From Paratinospora sagittata (taxonomy: Eukaryota; Streptophyta; Magnoliopsida; Ranunculales; Menispermaceae): DNA of 64,000 nucleotides. Positions 11,975 through 21,558 of the stretch are shown here, in pieces (the first letter of the stretch is position 1; the number at the start of each line of letters is the position of its first letter). The DNA lies in NCBI GenBank assembly GCA_035771175.1, contig CM069603.1:27992308-28056307 (forward strand). The letters run 5' to 3'. A model generated the notes under the pieces. The model was not told the DNA's origin and made no database searches. It saw only the letters and a program-made list of their open reading frames with translations. Made by a program: the position numbers and the translations under genes.

Positions 11975-12397
11975 TGTGACGCCCCGAAAATTATTTCATC
12001 TAGCCCATAACCCAATTGTATTTTGCCCAAACTCTGTGTTGCCTTGATATGTTTGGTGTTTGTTTGATGGTTGTTTAATGTTTGTATAGTTGATGCTTGA
12101 TAATGTATATAAATATGTGTATCATAAATTGTATATGGGTCATGTTAAATTAAAGTATAATACATATGTTATTATTTATGCATGGGCCCATTAAACCATG
12201 AATTGATATGGGTTAGGATTGATTGAATAAAAGGATAAATGAGAATGAAAATTTGGTGTATTAAATGGATTGAACATTTAAAATACATGGAAGCATGAGA
12301 TTGGTTAAAATACATGTGGTTGGTATGGGTAGTATGAGACCAACACATGTGAAGGTTGGTGCATGAAAGTGGACAAGTGTCCCATGCCCACTTCTCT

Positions 12398-12602
12398 AAT
12401 CCAAGAATGTGCTAGAAAGTGAGGTGAGTGGAGGAGAGAATCCAAGAATGTGCTAAAAAATGAAGTGAGTGGAGGAAAGAATCCAAGAATGTGCTAGAAA
12501 ATGAGGTGAGTGGAGGAGAGAATCCAAAAATGTGCTAGAAAGTGAGGTGAGTGGAGGAGGGAATCAAGGAAGTGCTAGAAAGAGAGGTGAGTGGAGAGAA
12601 AG
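12398..12602 (+). repeat. 41-bp minisatellite, about 5 copies, in solo LTR T
   Basis: Units starting 'aatccaagaatgtgctagaa' begin at 12398, 12439, 12480, 12521 and 12562, exactly 41 bp apart, with few substitutions. The other T copy (26335-26440) has only a short degenerate version of the region, so the array expanded in this copy or contracted in the other. Confidence 0.85.
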
Positions 12603-12694
12603 GAAAAAAATAAAAGAAAAGAAGAGAAATGAAAGAAGAGAAAGGAAAGAAGAAGAGAAAGGAAAGAAGAAGAGAAAGAAGGAGGGAGTTGCAG
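12588..12694 (+). repeat. Polypurine (GA-rich) tract
   Basis: About 100 nt of almost pure purine on the plus strand with only rare T. The T copy at 23911-26833 has the matching polypyrimidine tract at about 26265-26325. Similar purine-rich stretches occur in the gypsy B LTR (56358-56425) and gypsy C LTR (60035-60125). Confidence 0.7.
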
Positions 12695-12805
12695 GAGGAA
12701 GATATCTGCGACATTTTCATCAAAGAGCTAGATCTTTGGGATAAATGGCAGATTGAGCTCAAAATTTGTCAGCAAGTTCGTAGCTTCTGGTTATTCATTC
12801 TGGTC

Positions 12806-13165
12806 GGTGGAGATCTTGATCAGAGGTTTCGTCTAAAAGATCTAACCTCTCAAACAAGGCTGGTCGGAAAGTCTGGATTTCTCGCACCGTTTCGCTCAAA
12901 CTTATAGATCTCCTTAATCTACCGTTGGATGGATATAAAATTTTGGTACGTAGTGTAAAACTGATATTTCTGCATTCTGAACGGTGGAGATCTTGATTAG
13001 AGGTGTTTTATAAGAGATCTAACCTCTGAAACAAGGCTGGTCGGAAAGTCTAGATTTCTCGTACCATTTCGTTCAAACTTGTAGATCTCCTCAATCTACC
13101 GTGGATGGATATCAAATTTGGGTATGTAGTTTATAACTGATACTTATGTATTCTGAACGGTGGAG
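12806..13165 (+). repeat. 177-bp tandem duplication in solo LTR T
   Basis: The word 'ggtggagatcttgat' starts at 12806 and 12983, and 'ggtggagagg' at 13159, giving periods of 177 and 176. The enclosed blocks share 'ctaacctct(c/g)aaacaaggc' and 'tggtcggaaagtct'. The other T copy shows the same arrangement reversed (25785-26150), so the duplication predates both insertions. Confidence 0.75.
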
Positions 13166-14245
13166 AGGTTTACTAGTTTAGTATTTTGTGTGATATAGTC
13201 ATCTGAGTTTGAGTATTTGCAGCAACAAATTAAAAATTGTCTGATTAGAGACTTGTTCATCAAAGATACTTATCTTTTTGGTCCACCGTTGGATTGGGCT
13301 GATATTTGGACAGAAGGTTTGTTTCTTCAAATACTTCAATCTGTACGGTTGATTTTATGATTACATATTTCTGTTGGTAGATTGATACATCTGAACAGAA
13401 TACTAAATGAAGAATAGGTAGGGTTGCATGTATTAGACCTAAATTGAGAATATGAACTTAGACCTTTCCAAATAGCTTGCATATCAACTATGTTGATCTA
13501 GTTGTCATTGTTGATGAAACCATGATGCAAAATCAGTGATATACATGGCTGAACATGGTGACCTAGTGTAAATCGGAAATATGGCCTAAGTATGGAAAAT
13601 TTCATATTTTAGGGATTTTGATGCTCTTGGCCTAAAATCATTGAATTGATGCAACTTATGTTTAATTAAGCATGATTAGAGTTGATTATGCTACTGATTT
13701 GGTGGTTGTGACCATATCATGGGTTAGGGCTACTTGTGATCAAGTGACCCAATTTGGGCATGTTTATGCCTAAGGAATTGAAAATCAGTATTTTTGATTA
13801 ATAGAATGGTTTATGTATGAGAACTATGCATTAGAGGCCTAAGTCATGTGATTTGAGTTGAATGATGGGATTAGATGGGATTTAGGCCTATTATTTATAT
13901 GTGGGCTGATTTAGGGTTGATGTGTAATGTCTATGTGATTGAACATAGAAATTGATGCATGGTAAGATATTGATGTATGTTTCAGGATCTTGATTGGGTT
14001 GATTCGGTTTGGTGGTCGTGTGTGGTTAAATACTCTCGCGAGGCTTGGTTGTGAGTAGACTTCATTTATGATTATATCTTTTATGTCATCATATCACTTA
14101 TATATTGTATGTTGAAAGCATGAATGTGTTCTAATGTTTTGAATGATGCATTGATTTGAGAAAACCTTATGACTTTGGTTGGGCCCATCTATCTGGCTAA
14201 TAGGGGGATTTAACCTTGTCATAGGAGGGTTTTAGGAAAGGAAGA

Positions 14246-14346
14246 GATTGGGGTCAACGGTACGGTGAAATAGACGTGCACTAGTAACCCAAAATAAACA
14301 TGATTGGGATCAACGGTACGGTGAAATAGACGTGCACTAGTAACCC
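14246..14346 (+). repeat. 56-bp tandem duplication in solo LTR T
   Basis: Two copies of a block with 'tcaacggtacggtgaaatag' then 'acgtgcactagtaaccc', starting 14246 and 14302. The reverse-oriented T copy has the same doublet at about 24594-24695. Confidence 0.75.
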
Positions 14347-14984
14347 AATGCATGTGGAATGTGGATCCAAATTGATAAGCTTTTACTTGCATCGAACTTA
14401 TTATAAATGCTTGATATCTATATGTTATGAGCTTTTGATCATGCTACACATTGACATGCATACATGATATTTATTGATGAGTATTGATAGAATATTTGAA
14501 TTCTATTCACTGGGCACCGTTGGCTCATCCTCATTTTCCTCTTTCAGGTCCTTCTGTCCCGAATAAGGGCAAATGAGTAGTTATATCTTGAGGGTCTTGC
14601 CTGCGAGAGAATCCAAAGCCTCGATGTGAGTTAAGAGGCATTTTGATTGAATTGTGTTTTAAATTATGAAGTATTATATTTTGGATTATGTAATTATAAT
14701 ACTTACCACATTGTAGTATGGGTGAGTTGGGACTTGTTGGATAGACCATGTGGGCATATGACGGTTTTTATTTGTACCCACAATTTTGGACTTTATGTGT
14801 ATGTCAATTTTAATGGACTGTAGGGATTATGATTTTATTTATGGATCATTTTTATGGACTATCTCTTGTCTTGGATGATTAATACGGTGGGTAATTTTGT
14901 TTAGTACCTTTTGATATTATTTCGTTGTTTGAGATAAGGCTCGTAGGGTCTCAACCACCTCACGGGAGTTGAGGAGTGGTCGGA

Positions 14985-15067
14985 GATGCCTACGCCGGGC
15001 GTCCCGCCCCGGCATTCCGCACGCCATTCCTTGTGGGGTTGATGGTCCGGGGTGCGGGGTCGCCACA
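14985..15067 (+). other. GC-rich terminus of solo LTR T
   Basis: The last about 80 bp before the LTR end are very GC-rich in a strongly AT-rich setting. They contain the inverted repeat GCCGGG (14994-14999) / CCCGGC (15008-15013). The other T copy has the same block at 23911-24000. Confidence 0.7.
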
Positions 15068-15450
15068 ACAACATTGGCCTTACCGGGATAGTACTGGAGT
15101 TGAAAGTCATAATCTTTCAAGAATTCCAACCATCGTCTTTGGCGGAGGTTTAGGTCTCTCTAGGTGTAGATGTACTTAAGACTTTTGTGATCCAAGAAGA
15201 CCTCAAATCGTTCACTGTATAGGTAATGACGCCATAACTTCAGTGCAAATACGACAGCTGCAAGTTTCAAGTCATGTGTTGGGTAATTACCCTCATGACT
15301 CTTCAGTTGCCTCGAGGCATATGCAACAACTTGGCCTTTTTGCATTAGTACGACACCTAAGCCTTGGAGAGAGGCGTCAGTGTATAGTAAAAATCCAAGT
15401 GCATTTCTTGGAGTGATTAGTACTGGTGTCGTCGTGAGGCGCTTCTTCAA
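15068..15450 (-). pseudogene. Gypsy A RNase H, upstream half
   Basis: Minus-strand frame [15 protein letters not shown], then [50 protein letters not shown] and [12 protein letters not shown]. This is the RNase H domain following the reverse transcriptase, with the Asp of YTDAS and the DHKSL region. It degrades the RNA strand of the RNA-DNA hybrid. The frame ends at the T insertion at 15067, so the domain is split from its C-terminus at 11655-11974. A stop separates it from the reverse transcriptase near 15455. Confidence 0.8.
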
Positions 15451-16664
15451 GTCCTAAAATGATGATTCACAGGCGGGATTCCAGATGAATCGCACGTCTT
15501 TCAGAGTGAGCTTGGTCATAGGTTCAGCAATCTTTGAGAAGTCCTTGATGAAGCATCTGTAATAGCCAGCCAAACCAAGAAAACTCCTAATCTGAGTAAC
15601 AGTGGTAGGCTGCTTCCAGTTTAAAACGCTTCACCCTTAGAAGGATCCACCTCAATGCCATTGCCTGAAACCACATGGCCTAGGAATTGAACACGCTTTG
15701 CCCAAAATTCGCACTTACTCAACTTTGCATATAACTGGTGGCTTCTCAAGGTCTCGAAGACTATCCTCAAGTGTATCTTATGGTCTTCCTTGGTTGAGGA
15801 ATATATCAAGATATCGTCCACAAAAACCACCACAAATCGGTCTAAGTATAACCTAAATATGTGGTTCATCAAATCCATGAACACAGCAGGTGCATTTGTT
15901 AGACCAAACGGCATGACCATGAACTCGTAGTGATCGTACCAAGTTCTGAATGCCGTTTTGGTAATGTCCGACTCTCGGATCTGGAGTTGGTGATAATCGG
16001 ATCGTAAATTAATCTTAGAGTAGTATTTGGCATCTCTAAGTTGGTCGAACAAGTCATCAATCCCGGGCAACGAGTATCTGTTCTTAATGGTGACTTTATT
16101 CAACTTGCGATAGTCGATGCAAAGTCGTAACGAACCATCCTTTTTGCGAACAAACATAACTGGAACGCCCCAGGGTGATGAACTCTTTCTGATGAAGCCA
16201 TTCCTCTCTAATTCCTTCAGTTGTTTGTCCAATTCGACCAGCTCGACATTTGACATTCTGTATGGTGGAATTGAGATAGGCTCGGTCTCAGGTATGAGAT
16301 TGATTTCAAAATCGAATTCCCTAACTGGAGGTAGACCAGGAAGGTCATTTAGAAAAACTGTTGGGAATTCAGATATTACTGGGACATCGTTTACTTCGAG
16401 AGGGTACAGTGCTGGTGATTCATTTTCATCACCAAGGGATAGAGCTCGAAGTTGTGCCTTAAGAAGTGCAACAGTCGAGTTGTGTATCGATTTCCTTGTT
16501 CCCTGAATCTTGACAAACTCCCCCGTGGGCAAGGTTAACTGAACTTGCTTCTTCATACAATCGATCTTTGCATTCAGTGGTGCGAGCCAGTCCTTGCCGA
16601 GGATGACGTCGAAGTCTTCAATGTCCATCACAAAAAGATCTGCATATATTATATGTTTTGACAT
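15451..16664 (-). pseudogene. Gypsy A reverse transcriptase, long open frame
   Basis: The main frame (15621-16664, 347 residues) starts in the protease-RT linker ([20 protein letters not shown]). It then shows RT motifs: [45 protein letters not shown], '[20 protein letters not shown]', the [17 protein letters not shown] block and the catalytic FVDDILIYS. It ends at [15 protein letters not shown] just before a frameshift (15620). RT copies the element RNA into cDNA. The catalytic residues are kept, but 'INLRSDYHQ' has Asp where related copies have Gly (DLRSGYHQ). The rest of the palm-connection region (15451-15620) is out of frame, so it is not functional as it stands. Confidence 0.85.
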
Positions 16665-17024
16665 TCGAAGCTCACATCAAGAACACTGTAAATTCACATC
16701 AGTACCAGATCCTAAAGGTGATGTGACATGGATTGTGATTTATAAGGGTTCAGGATGCAACCCTAAATGTCTTACGAATGCAAACGATATAAAAGAATGG
16801 GTAGCACCCAAATCGAACAAGACATGCAACATTGTATTGAACAAAGAGAAATGTACCTTCGACTTCATTGTTGTCTGGGAGGGGCTGTTGAGCGATAGCA
16901 AATACTCTGCCCTACTTCCGTTGCCCTTGGTTTTGCTGGTTCTGCCTAGGTTGGGCATTAGCAGCAGGTGGTGCTTGTTGGACAAGAACAAAGGGAACAG
17001 GTTGCTGAAAGTGCGGATAGGCAT
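16665..17024 (-). pseudogene. Gypsy A aspartic protease remnant
   Basis: The minus-strand frame 16740-17024 includes VHFSLFNTMLHVLFDLGATHSFIS in pieces, then FVRHLG. Gypsy proteases read VLFDSGATHSFIS at this site. Here Asp-Leu-Gly replaces the Asp-Ser/Thr-Gly active triad. A frameshift separates it from the RT frame. Protease normally cleaves the polyprotein; the mutated triad and broken frame make it inactive. Confidence 0.7.
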
Positions 17025-17386
17025 TTCTTACATAGCCCTGCTGGCCGCAGTTGTAACACGTCAGCATCTGCTGCTGATGGTTCTATTGGCCATGCTGATT
17101 GTGGTGCTGACCACCACCTCCGCCATTGCCGTTTCGATGGCCACCCCTGCCATTACGGCCTCCTCGGCCATGATTGCGAAAACCCTGATGGCCAGGGTTA
17201 GATGGTGCAGCCGCAAGTGTCGTGGCCTCATTTTTCTGAACAGGGGCTGGGAGGGCTGGGTTTTGATTATAGTAGGGCTTCTTCTTGTTGCCCTGTTGGA
17301 AAAACGTTGCAAGCCATTTTCCCCTATTCAATCTCTACTCCTGCACAATCTTCTCCTGCTCAAAGCTCATGGCCTTGTCAACGAAT
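17025..17386 (-). pseudogene. Gypsy A gag C-terminal part with zinc knuckle, copy 1
   Basis: The minus-strand frames read NKKKPYYNQNPALPAPVQKNE, a Gly/Arg/Asn/His-rich stretch (GRGGRNGRGGHRNGNGGGGG) and CYNCGQQGYVRNAYPH, a CCHC knuckle whose last Cys is changed to Tyr. This is the nucleic-acid-binding end of gag. The capsid part normally upstream is absent; at 17386 the sequence switches abruptly to LTR sequence. Confidence 0.75.
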
Positions 17387-17902
17387 CATAATCAACCCAA
17401 CATGTATGTATGCATGACACCGTCTCGTATTGGTTTGATGATTGTACATCGCCTGAGTTCACCAAGGAGTAGCCAGGTTCTCATGGTGCTTGTTGGACTG
17501 GAACAACTGGAACAGGTTGCAGAAGGTGCGGACAGGCATTTCTTACATGGCTCTGCTGGCCGCAATTGTAACACGTTAGCATTTGCTGCTGATGGTTTTG
17601 TTGGCCATGCTGGTTGTGGTGCTGACCACCACCTCTGCCATTGCCGTTTCGATGGCCACCCCTGCCATTACGGCCTCCTCGGCCATGACTGCGAAAACCC
17701 TGATAGCCAGGGTTAGATGGTGCAGCCGCATGTGTCGTGGCCTCATTCTTCTGAACAGGGGCTGGGAGGGCTGGGTTTTTATTATAGTAGGGCTTCTTCT
17801 TGTTGCTGTGAGCCATGTTGGGAAAACGTTGCAAGCCGTTTTCCCCTATTCAGTCTCTGCTCCTGCACAATCTTCTCCTGCTAAAAGCTCATGGCCTCAT
17901 CA
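17387..17902 (-). repeat. Duplicated LTR-gag chimera unit in gypsy A
   Basis: 17387-17486 is a 100-bp LTR piece (matches 17908-17990 and 8730-8815). 17487-17902 is a second copy of the gag C-terminus, with an intact knuckle CYNCGQQSHVRNACPH. The gag-to-LTR junction is the same both times: 'gctcatggcct' followed within a few bases by 'atcataatcaaccc' (about 17370-17395 and 17888-17918). A deletion fusing gag to LTR, followed by tandem duplication of about 516 bp, explains it. Confidence 0.75.
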
Positions 17903-18902
17903 GAGCATCATAATCAACCCAACATGTATGTATGCATGACACTGTCTTGTATTGGTTTGATGATTGTACATCGCCTGAGTTCACTTATAGATGTCTCTCC
18001 CCAGGAGTAGCCGGGTTCTCATTGTACATCCCTCCTCAAGAACGATGCTCTGGATTCACGTACAGATGTCCCTCCCCAGGAGTAGTAAGGTTCTCATTAT
18101 ACGTCCCTCTCCAGAGAAATATAATGAATAGCGAGCATTGCTTCTAAGTATTCTATGAATCATAAACCACATACGTCCCTAGGTGGTGCTATGTATGATG
18201 CCAATGCATGAATTGGTTCGGTCTTTACTTAACATTTAGACAGGATTTGGCAACGTCTGTTGATCCTTATCTGGGTCAATATCACTACGTGCAAGGTTAG
18301 GACATTTAGTATTACTTGTATAAGCTGATAGCTTTCAAATAAGACCAACCAGATCAGTCTCCAGTTGAGAGGTGAGACACGAGGTCTACTTAAATACCAA
18401 TCGTCTAGAGCAGCACGCTGCCTCCCGTTCACTATTTAAAGTTACTGAGGACAAGACTGAGTCTGGTTGAGCCAGATTGACCACTAATCTGACATAACAA
18501 TAGTGTAATACATGAACTCCAAATATACAGGCATAAGTATAACAAGTATAAACATTATACGCAATAGTACAGTTTAACATAATGATAAATGAATGTAAAC
18601 TTTAACAAAAGTTATATGACCCGCAAACCTATGTTTCATTCCCCACCTTCAGATAAAAACTCCTTTGAAAACTGGCACCTTCCCCGGCGCAAAATCGTAT
18701 TGCATTGCGCAGAGAGTTTCGGAAAGAAAGTCTCAAAAGAGAAGACAAAAACTCAAAATGAGTGAAAGAGAGAAGGAAAATCACAAGGAGGAGTGATTTT
18801 GGTGTGAGAAATGAGGAGGGAGAGGGGTTCCTAAAATAGGAAAAATTGTGCCCGAAAAATTGTTATTATTTTTTTTTTTTTGTGCAAACCTAGGGTATTA
18901 TA
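17903..18902 (-). repeat. Gypsy A 5' LTR (right copy, truncated)
   Basis: Aligns with 8725-9737 of the left LTR. About 350 bp of its 3' end, the primer binding site and the gag N-terminus are gone, replaced by the junction at 17903. It ends TATTATA where the left copy ends TATTACA, a C-to-T type change at the terminal CA. GTGTA follows at 18903. Confidence 0.8.
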
Positions 18903-18971
18903 GTGTATATGTTTAACAATGTCTTAAACTCATTTTGATCGAAAAATCATTTTTCTGTCACTTTCAACATG

Positions 18972-19325
18972 AAGGAACACGCTCCGCATATAAGGAACGC
19001 GCTCTTGTGTTTTTTCCCCAGAGTCGGATTTTTTTCTGATTAGAGTTTAAGAAACGCGCTCCTTGTTCAAGGAACGCGCTCCTGTGGTTTTTTTCGAGAC
19101 TCGGACTTTTTTTATCAGGGATTAAAGAACGCGCTCCTGTAGAAAAGGGCAAAATATGAATGTTTATAAAGTCGGTCGTTTTTTATGAAGAACCTCGCTC
19201 CTATGCCCAACGGACATATTAAGGAACGCACTCCGCTTATAAGGAATGCACTCCTCGATTGGAGGGAAATCTAAAAAGTTTCAGATTTCAAAGCAGAAGC
19301 GTGCTCTTTCATTAAGGAACACGTT
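18972..19325 (+). repeat. GGAACGCGCTCC motif array in copia 1 LTR
   Basis: About ten copies of (G)GAAC(G/A)CGCTCC or close variants. Three tight doublets start near 18973/18993, 19050/19070 and 19220/19240, each 20 bp apart. The 12-mer is self-complementary except for two A/C positions, which would be G-U pairs in the antisense RNA. Confidence 0.75.
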
Positions 19326-20284
19326 TTTGTGCCTTGGTCTGGTATTCTATAAATACCACAATTGCTTATTTGAAGAGCATTTTTTGCAAAATTTTAGAAC
19401 CTGTGACAAATCTTTGTTCTCCTTTTTTTGGAGTTTTAAACAAGTTCTTGAGTTTTCTTAAGCATCTTTTGAGTGCAAAAGTTCATGGCATTTGAATCTT
19501 TGACTCCAACTTTCAAAGAGTTCTCTTCATTCTTTCAACATCTTTGAAATACTTTAAAAGACATTCTTGAGTGTTGATCAAGCTGTGTTCAAGTGAGTTA
19601 TTCACATCTTGTTGTTCTTGATCATCATTAAAGGAGGAATCTCTCAACTAGCGTCACACTTGAAGAATATATGAGCTTCATCCTTACCTAAGTTGTGTAA
19701 AATCTCTTTATTAAGATTCTTGTGATTTTGATTGAGTTAATCGGTTTTGTGCTTGAGTTGATATCTTGAAAACCGTTTTTGTTTTGAATATTGCTTGTGA
19801 AACCATACTTGATCTTCATATTATATTATCTTGATTAGTGGTTTCATACTTCTTATGTGGTATCGATTCATGTGCTAAACTTACATTATTTTGAATCGAT
19901 TTCATTTGATCAGTACTTGAGCATATTGATTCTTAAACTTAACCATTTATCTATTTAGAATCAACAAACCTTGATCATTTGTGCATATTTATTCTTATGC
20001 TTCATACATATAATCTTTAGAATCAATATTTGAATACATGTGCAAATTCGATTCTTGATCTTACATTTTCACTATTTGAATCATTTGCATGTATTTGAAA
20101 ACAACTATTTCAACACTACAAATCAGTTAAAATATTGTGGTTAGAATAGTAGTGATTATTCATTCAATATTGTATGCTTAAAATTGTTGAAAGTGTTTTT
20201 AGAACATCTCTCTCTATCATTTGTAATCTTGATGTATTGTTGACTTGTTACTCAACCGAGACTATACCATATTGTTCCACGGCT

Positions 20285-20477
20285 TATAACCACATTTGTA
20301 AGTTGGTTATAGTACAGCTTATAGCTAAGCCCTTATTTTAGGTAGTGTGTACGGCTTCTAGCCAAGCCCTTAGGTTGGTTAGTGTATACTACTTCTAGTC
20401 ACGCCCGTAAGTTGACTAGTGTGTAGGGCTTCTAGTCACGGGTGTACGGCTTCTAGTCACGCCCGTAAGTTGGCTGG
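20285..20477 (+). repeat. CCCGTAA-spacer inverted-repeat array in copia 1 LTR
   Basis: Four units with 7-8 bp arms and an 11-nt spacer: TATAACCA/TGGTTATA (20285-20292/20304-20311), CTAGCCA/TGGTTAG (20358-20364/20376-20382), CTAGTCA/TGACTAG (20395-20401/20413-20419) and CTAGTCA/TGGCTGG (20453-20459/20471-20477; G-U pairs allowed). Spacers are variants of CGCCCGTAAGT. One decayed unit (20317-20345) and one truncated unit (20432-20450) lie between. Confidence 0.8.
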
Positions 20478-20693
20478 CTAATAGTGGATTGGAAAATCCT
20501 GATCATGTGTGGTCAGGTAGTGGAGTAGGTTCTAGGGGAACCGAACCACTATAAATTGCCGTGTCCATTTATTCTTTTCCTGCACATTATTATTTTGCTT
20601 GTTACCATCTGCACATATATATTCTATTTAATTAATTAACAGAAAGGTAATGCGAAAATCCTTCAATTCCAATTCTAATACTAGGCCAACAAG

Positions 20694-20705
20694 TGGTATT
20701 AGAGC
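20694..20705 (+). promoter_or_regulatory. Copia 1 primer binding site (initiator tRNA-Met type)
   Basis: TGGTATTAGAGC lies 2 bases after the LTR end and differs by one base from TGGTATCAGAGC, the site complementary to the 3' end of plant initiator tRNA-Met. It would prime minus-strand cDNA synthesis. Confidence 0.8.
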
Positions 20706-21558
20706 GGGTGCTCATGATTTAAGGCTTAACATCCTTGAGCCAAAAATCAAATTGGCCAATACCATAGAATTTGACTTAGGTGATAACTTATTTACTCCAC
20801 CTATGCTTATTGACCAAAATTTCATATATTGGAGGAGTAGAATGAGTGCATTACTTAAAGCCCAATCACTTGATATGTGGAATATTGTTATAAATGGACC
20901 ATATCTGCATATTAGAATTGACACTCTAGCTACAAATACATTACTTAGATGCCTTTCCCATAATGATATTGATAGAGTTTATTCTTGTGCTTCATCTAAA
21001 GATGTTTGGATTATATTAGAAGAACTCTATGATACTTCATATGTCTCCACATCTTCATGTGAAGACAAGGAGAATGTAGAACATATATGTTTTATTTCTA
21101 ATATTGATGATTGTTCTACTAATGTCACGAATCTTTCTTTTGATGATTTGTCCATAGCTCATGAAAAGCTTCAAAATGATTTTGACAAACTCATCCAAAA
21201 GAATGAGCAACTTAAGAACATAATTACCAATGCTTTGGATAAGTTGGAAACTCTCCAAAATAATTATGAAAGTGTTATTGAGGATAATGAGAGCTTTCTT
21301 GAAGAAAAAGATGACATAGAAAATGAAAATACCATTCTTCAAGAAAGATTAGAAGAGTTGACCCAATTAGTAACTAAGGTTACTAATGAAAAGGAGGACT
21401 TAGAAATTGAACTTCAATTAGAAAAACAAAATACCTCCACTTTACAGAAACAATTGGGCAAACCAAATATTAGATACTTTAAGCCCAAAACATGTCATAG
21501 GAACACTAGAAATCCTTTTAAGGATAAATATAATAAAATGGCATGGATACCTAAATAA
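20706..21558 (+). CDS. Copia 1 gag-like ORF with internal deletion and long coiled coil
   Basis: The frame is open from 20650 (inside the LTR end) to 21558. The retroelement part starts after the primer site, so the true start is uncertain. The N-terminal third shows the UBN2-type gag pattern (DNLFTPPMLIDQNFIYWRSR, LLKAQSLDMWNIVI, SHNDIDRVYSCASSKDVW). Near residue 135 it jumps straight to an acidic region and a strong coiled coil (LSIAHEKLQNDFDKLIQKNE, then LEELTQLVTKVTNEKEDLEI). The second half of UBN2 and the CCHC knuckle found in copia 2 gag are missing, yet the frame stays open: an apparent in-frame deletion. It ends WIPK, like the VWVPK-type spacer of SIRE gag. It may no longer form particles. 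Confidence 0.6.

Larger units (their letters stand above)
11975..15067 (+). mobile_element. Solo LTR 'T' (gypsy-type, 3.1 kb), TSD ACAAC
   Basis: Begins TGTGACGCCCCGAAAA and ends GGTCGCCACA, with ACAAC directly repeated at 11970-11974 and 15068-15072. It carries no gag or pol. Its 3' third has the chromovirus LTR motif 'ttcactgggcaccgttggct' followed by 'tcctctttcaggtcc', which sets the sense strand as plus. It is cut into the RNase H codons of gypsy A (between the Asn-Val-Val and Ala-Asp-Ala-Leu codons of the [13 protein letters not shown] motif). The reverse-oriented second copy is 23911-26833. Both are solo LTRs, so the internal part of this family is unseen here. Confidence 0.85.
8378..18902 (-). 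mobile_element. Ty3/gypsy element A (chromovirus type), minus strand, TSD GTGTA
   Basis: The plus-strand ends are TGTCACACCCCG (8378) and ...GGTATTATA (18902; the left LTR keeps TTACA). GTGTA flanks it at 8373-8377 and 18903-18907. Read on the minus strand the order is 5' LTR, rearranged gag, protease, reverse transcriptase, RNase H, integrase, chromodomain, 3' LTR. This is the Ty3/gypsy order with a C-terminal chromodomain. It is inserted in the copia 1 LTR and hosts the T solo LTR at 11975-15067. Frameshifts, stops and a gag rearrangement make it inactive. Confidence 0.85.
18908..20691 (+). repeat. Copia 1 5' LTR, second part
   Basis: Continues the LTR interrupted at 8377 and ends with GGCCAACA at 20691, followed by the primer binding site. 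It contains the GGAACGCGCTCC array and the CCCGTAA-spacer inverted-repeat array, annotated separately. The stretch between (19330-20280) is AT-rich with no gene. Confidence 0.75.

Noticed and set aside
14985..15067. CpG-island-like host promoter
   Set aside because: It is the conserved terminus of the T LTR and recurs at 23911-24000.
16594..17391. 265-codon plus-strand open frame
   Set aside because: It is antisense to gypsy A protease and gag; the Gly/His/Asn-rich gag codons give a long stop-free complement with no recognisable domain.
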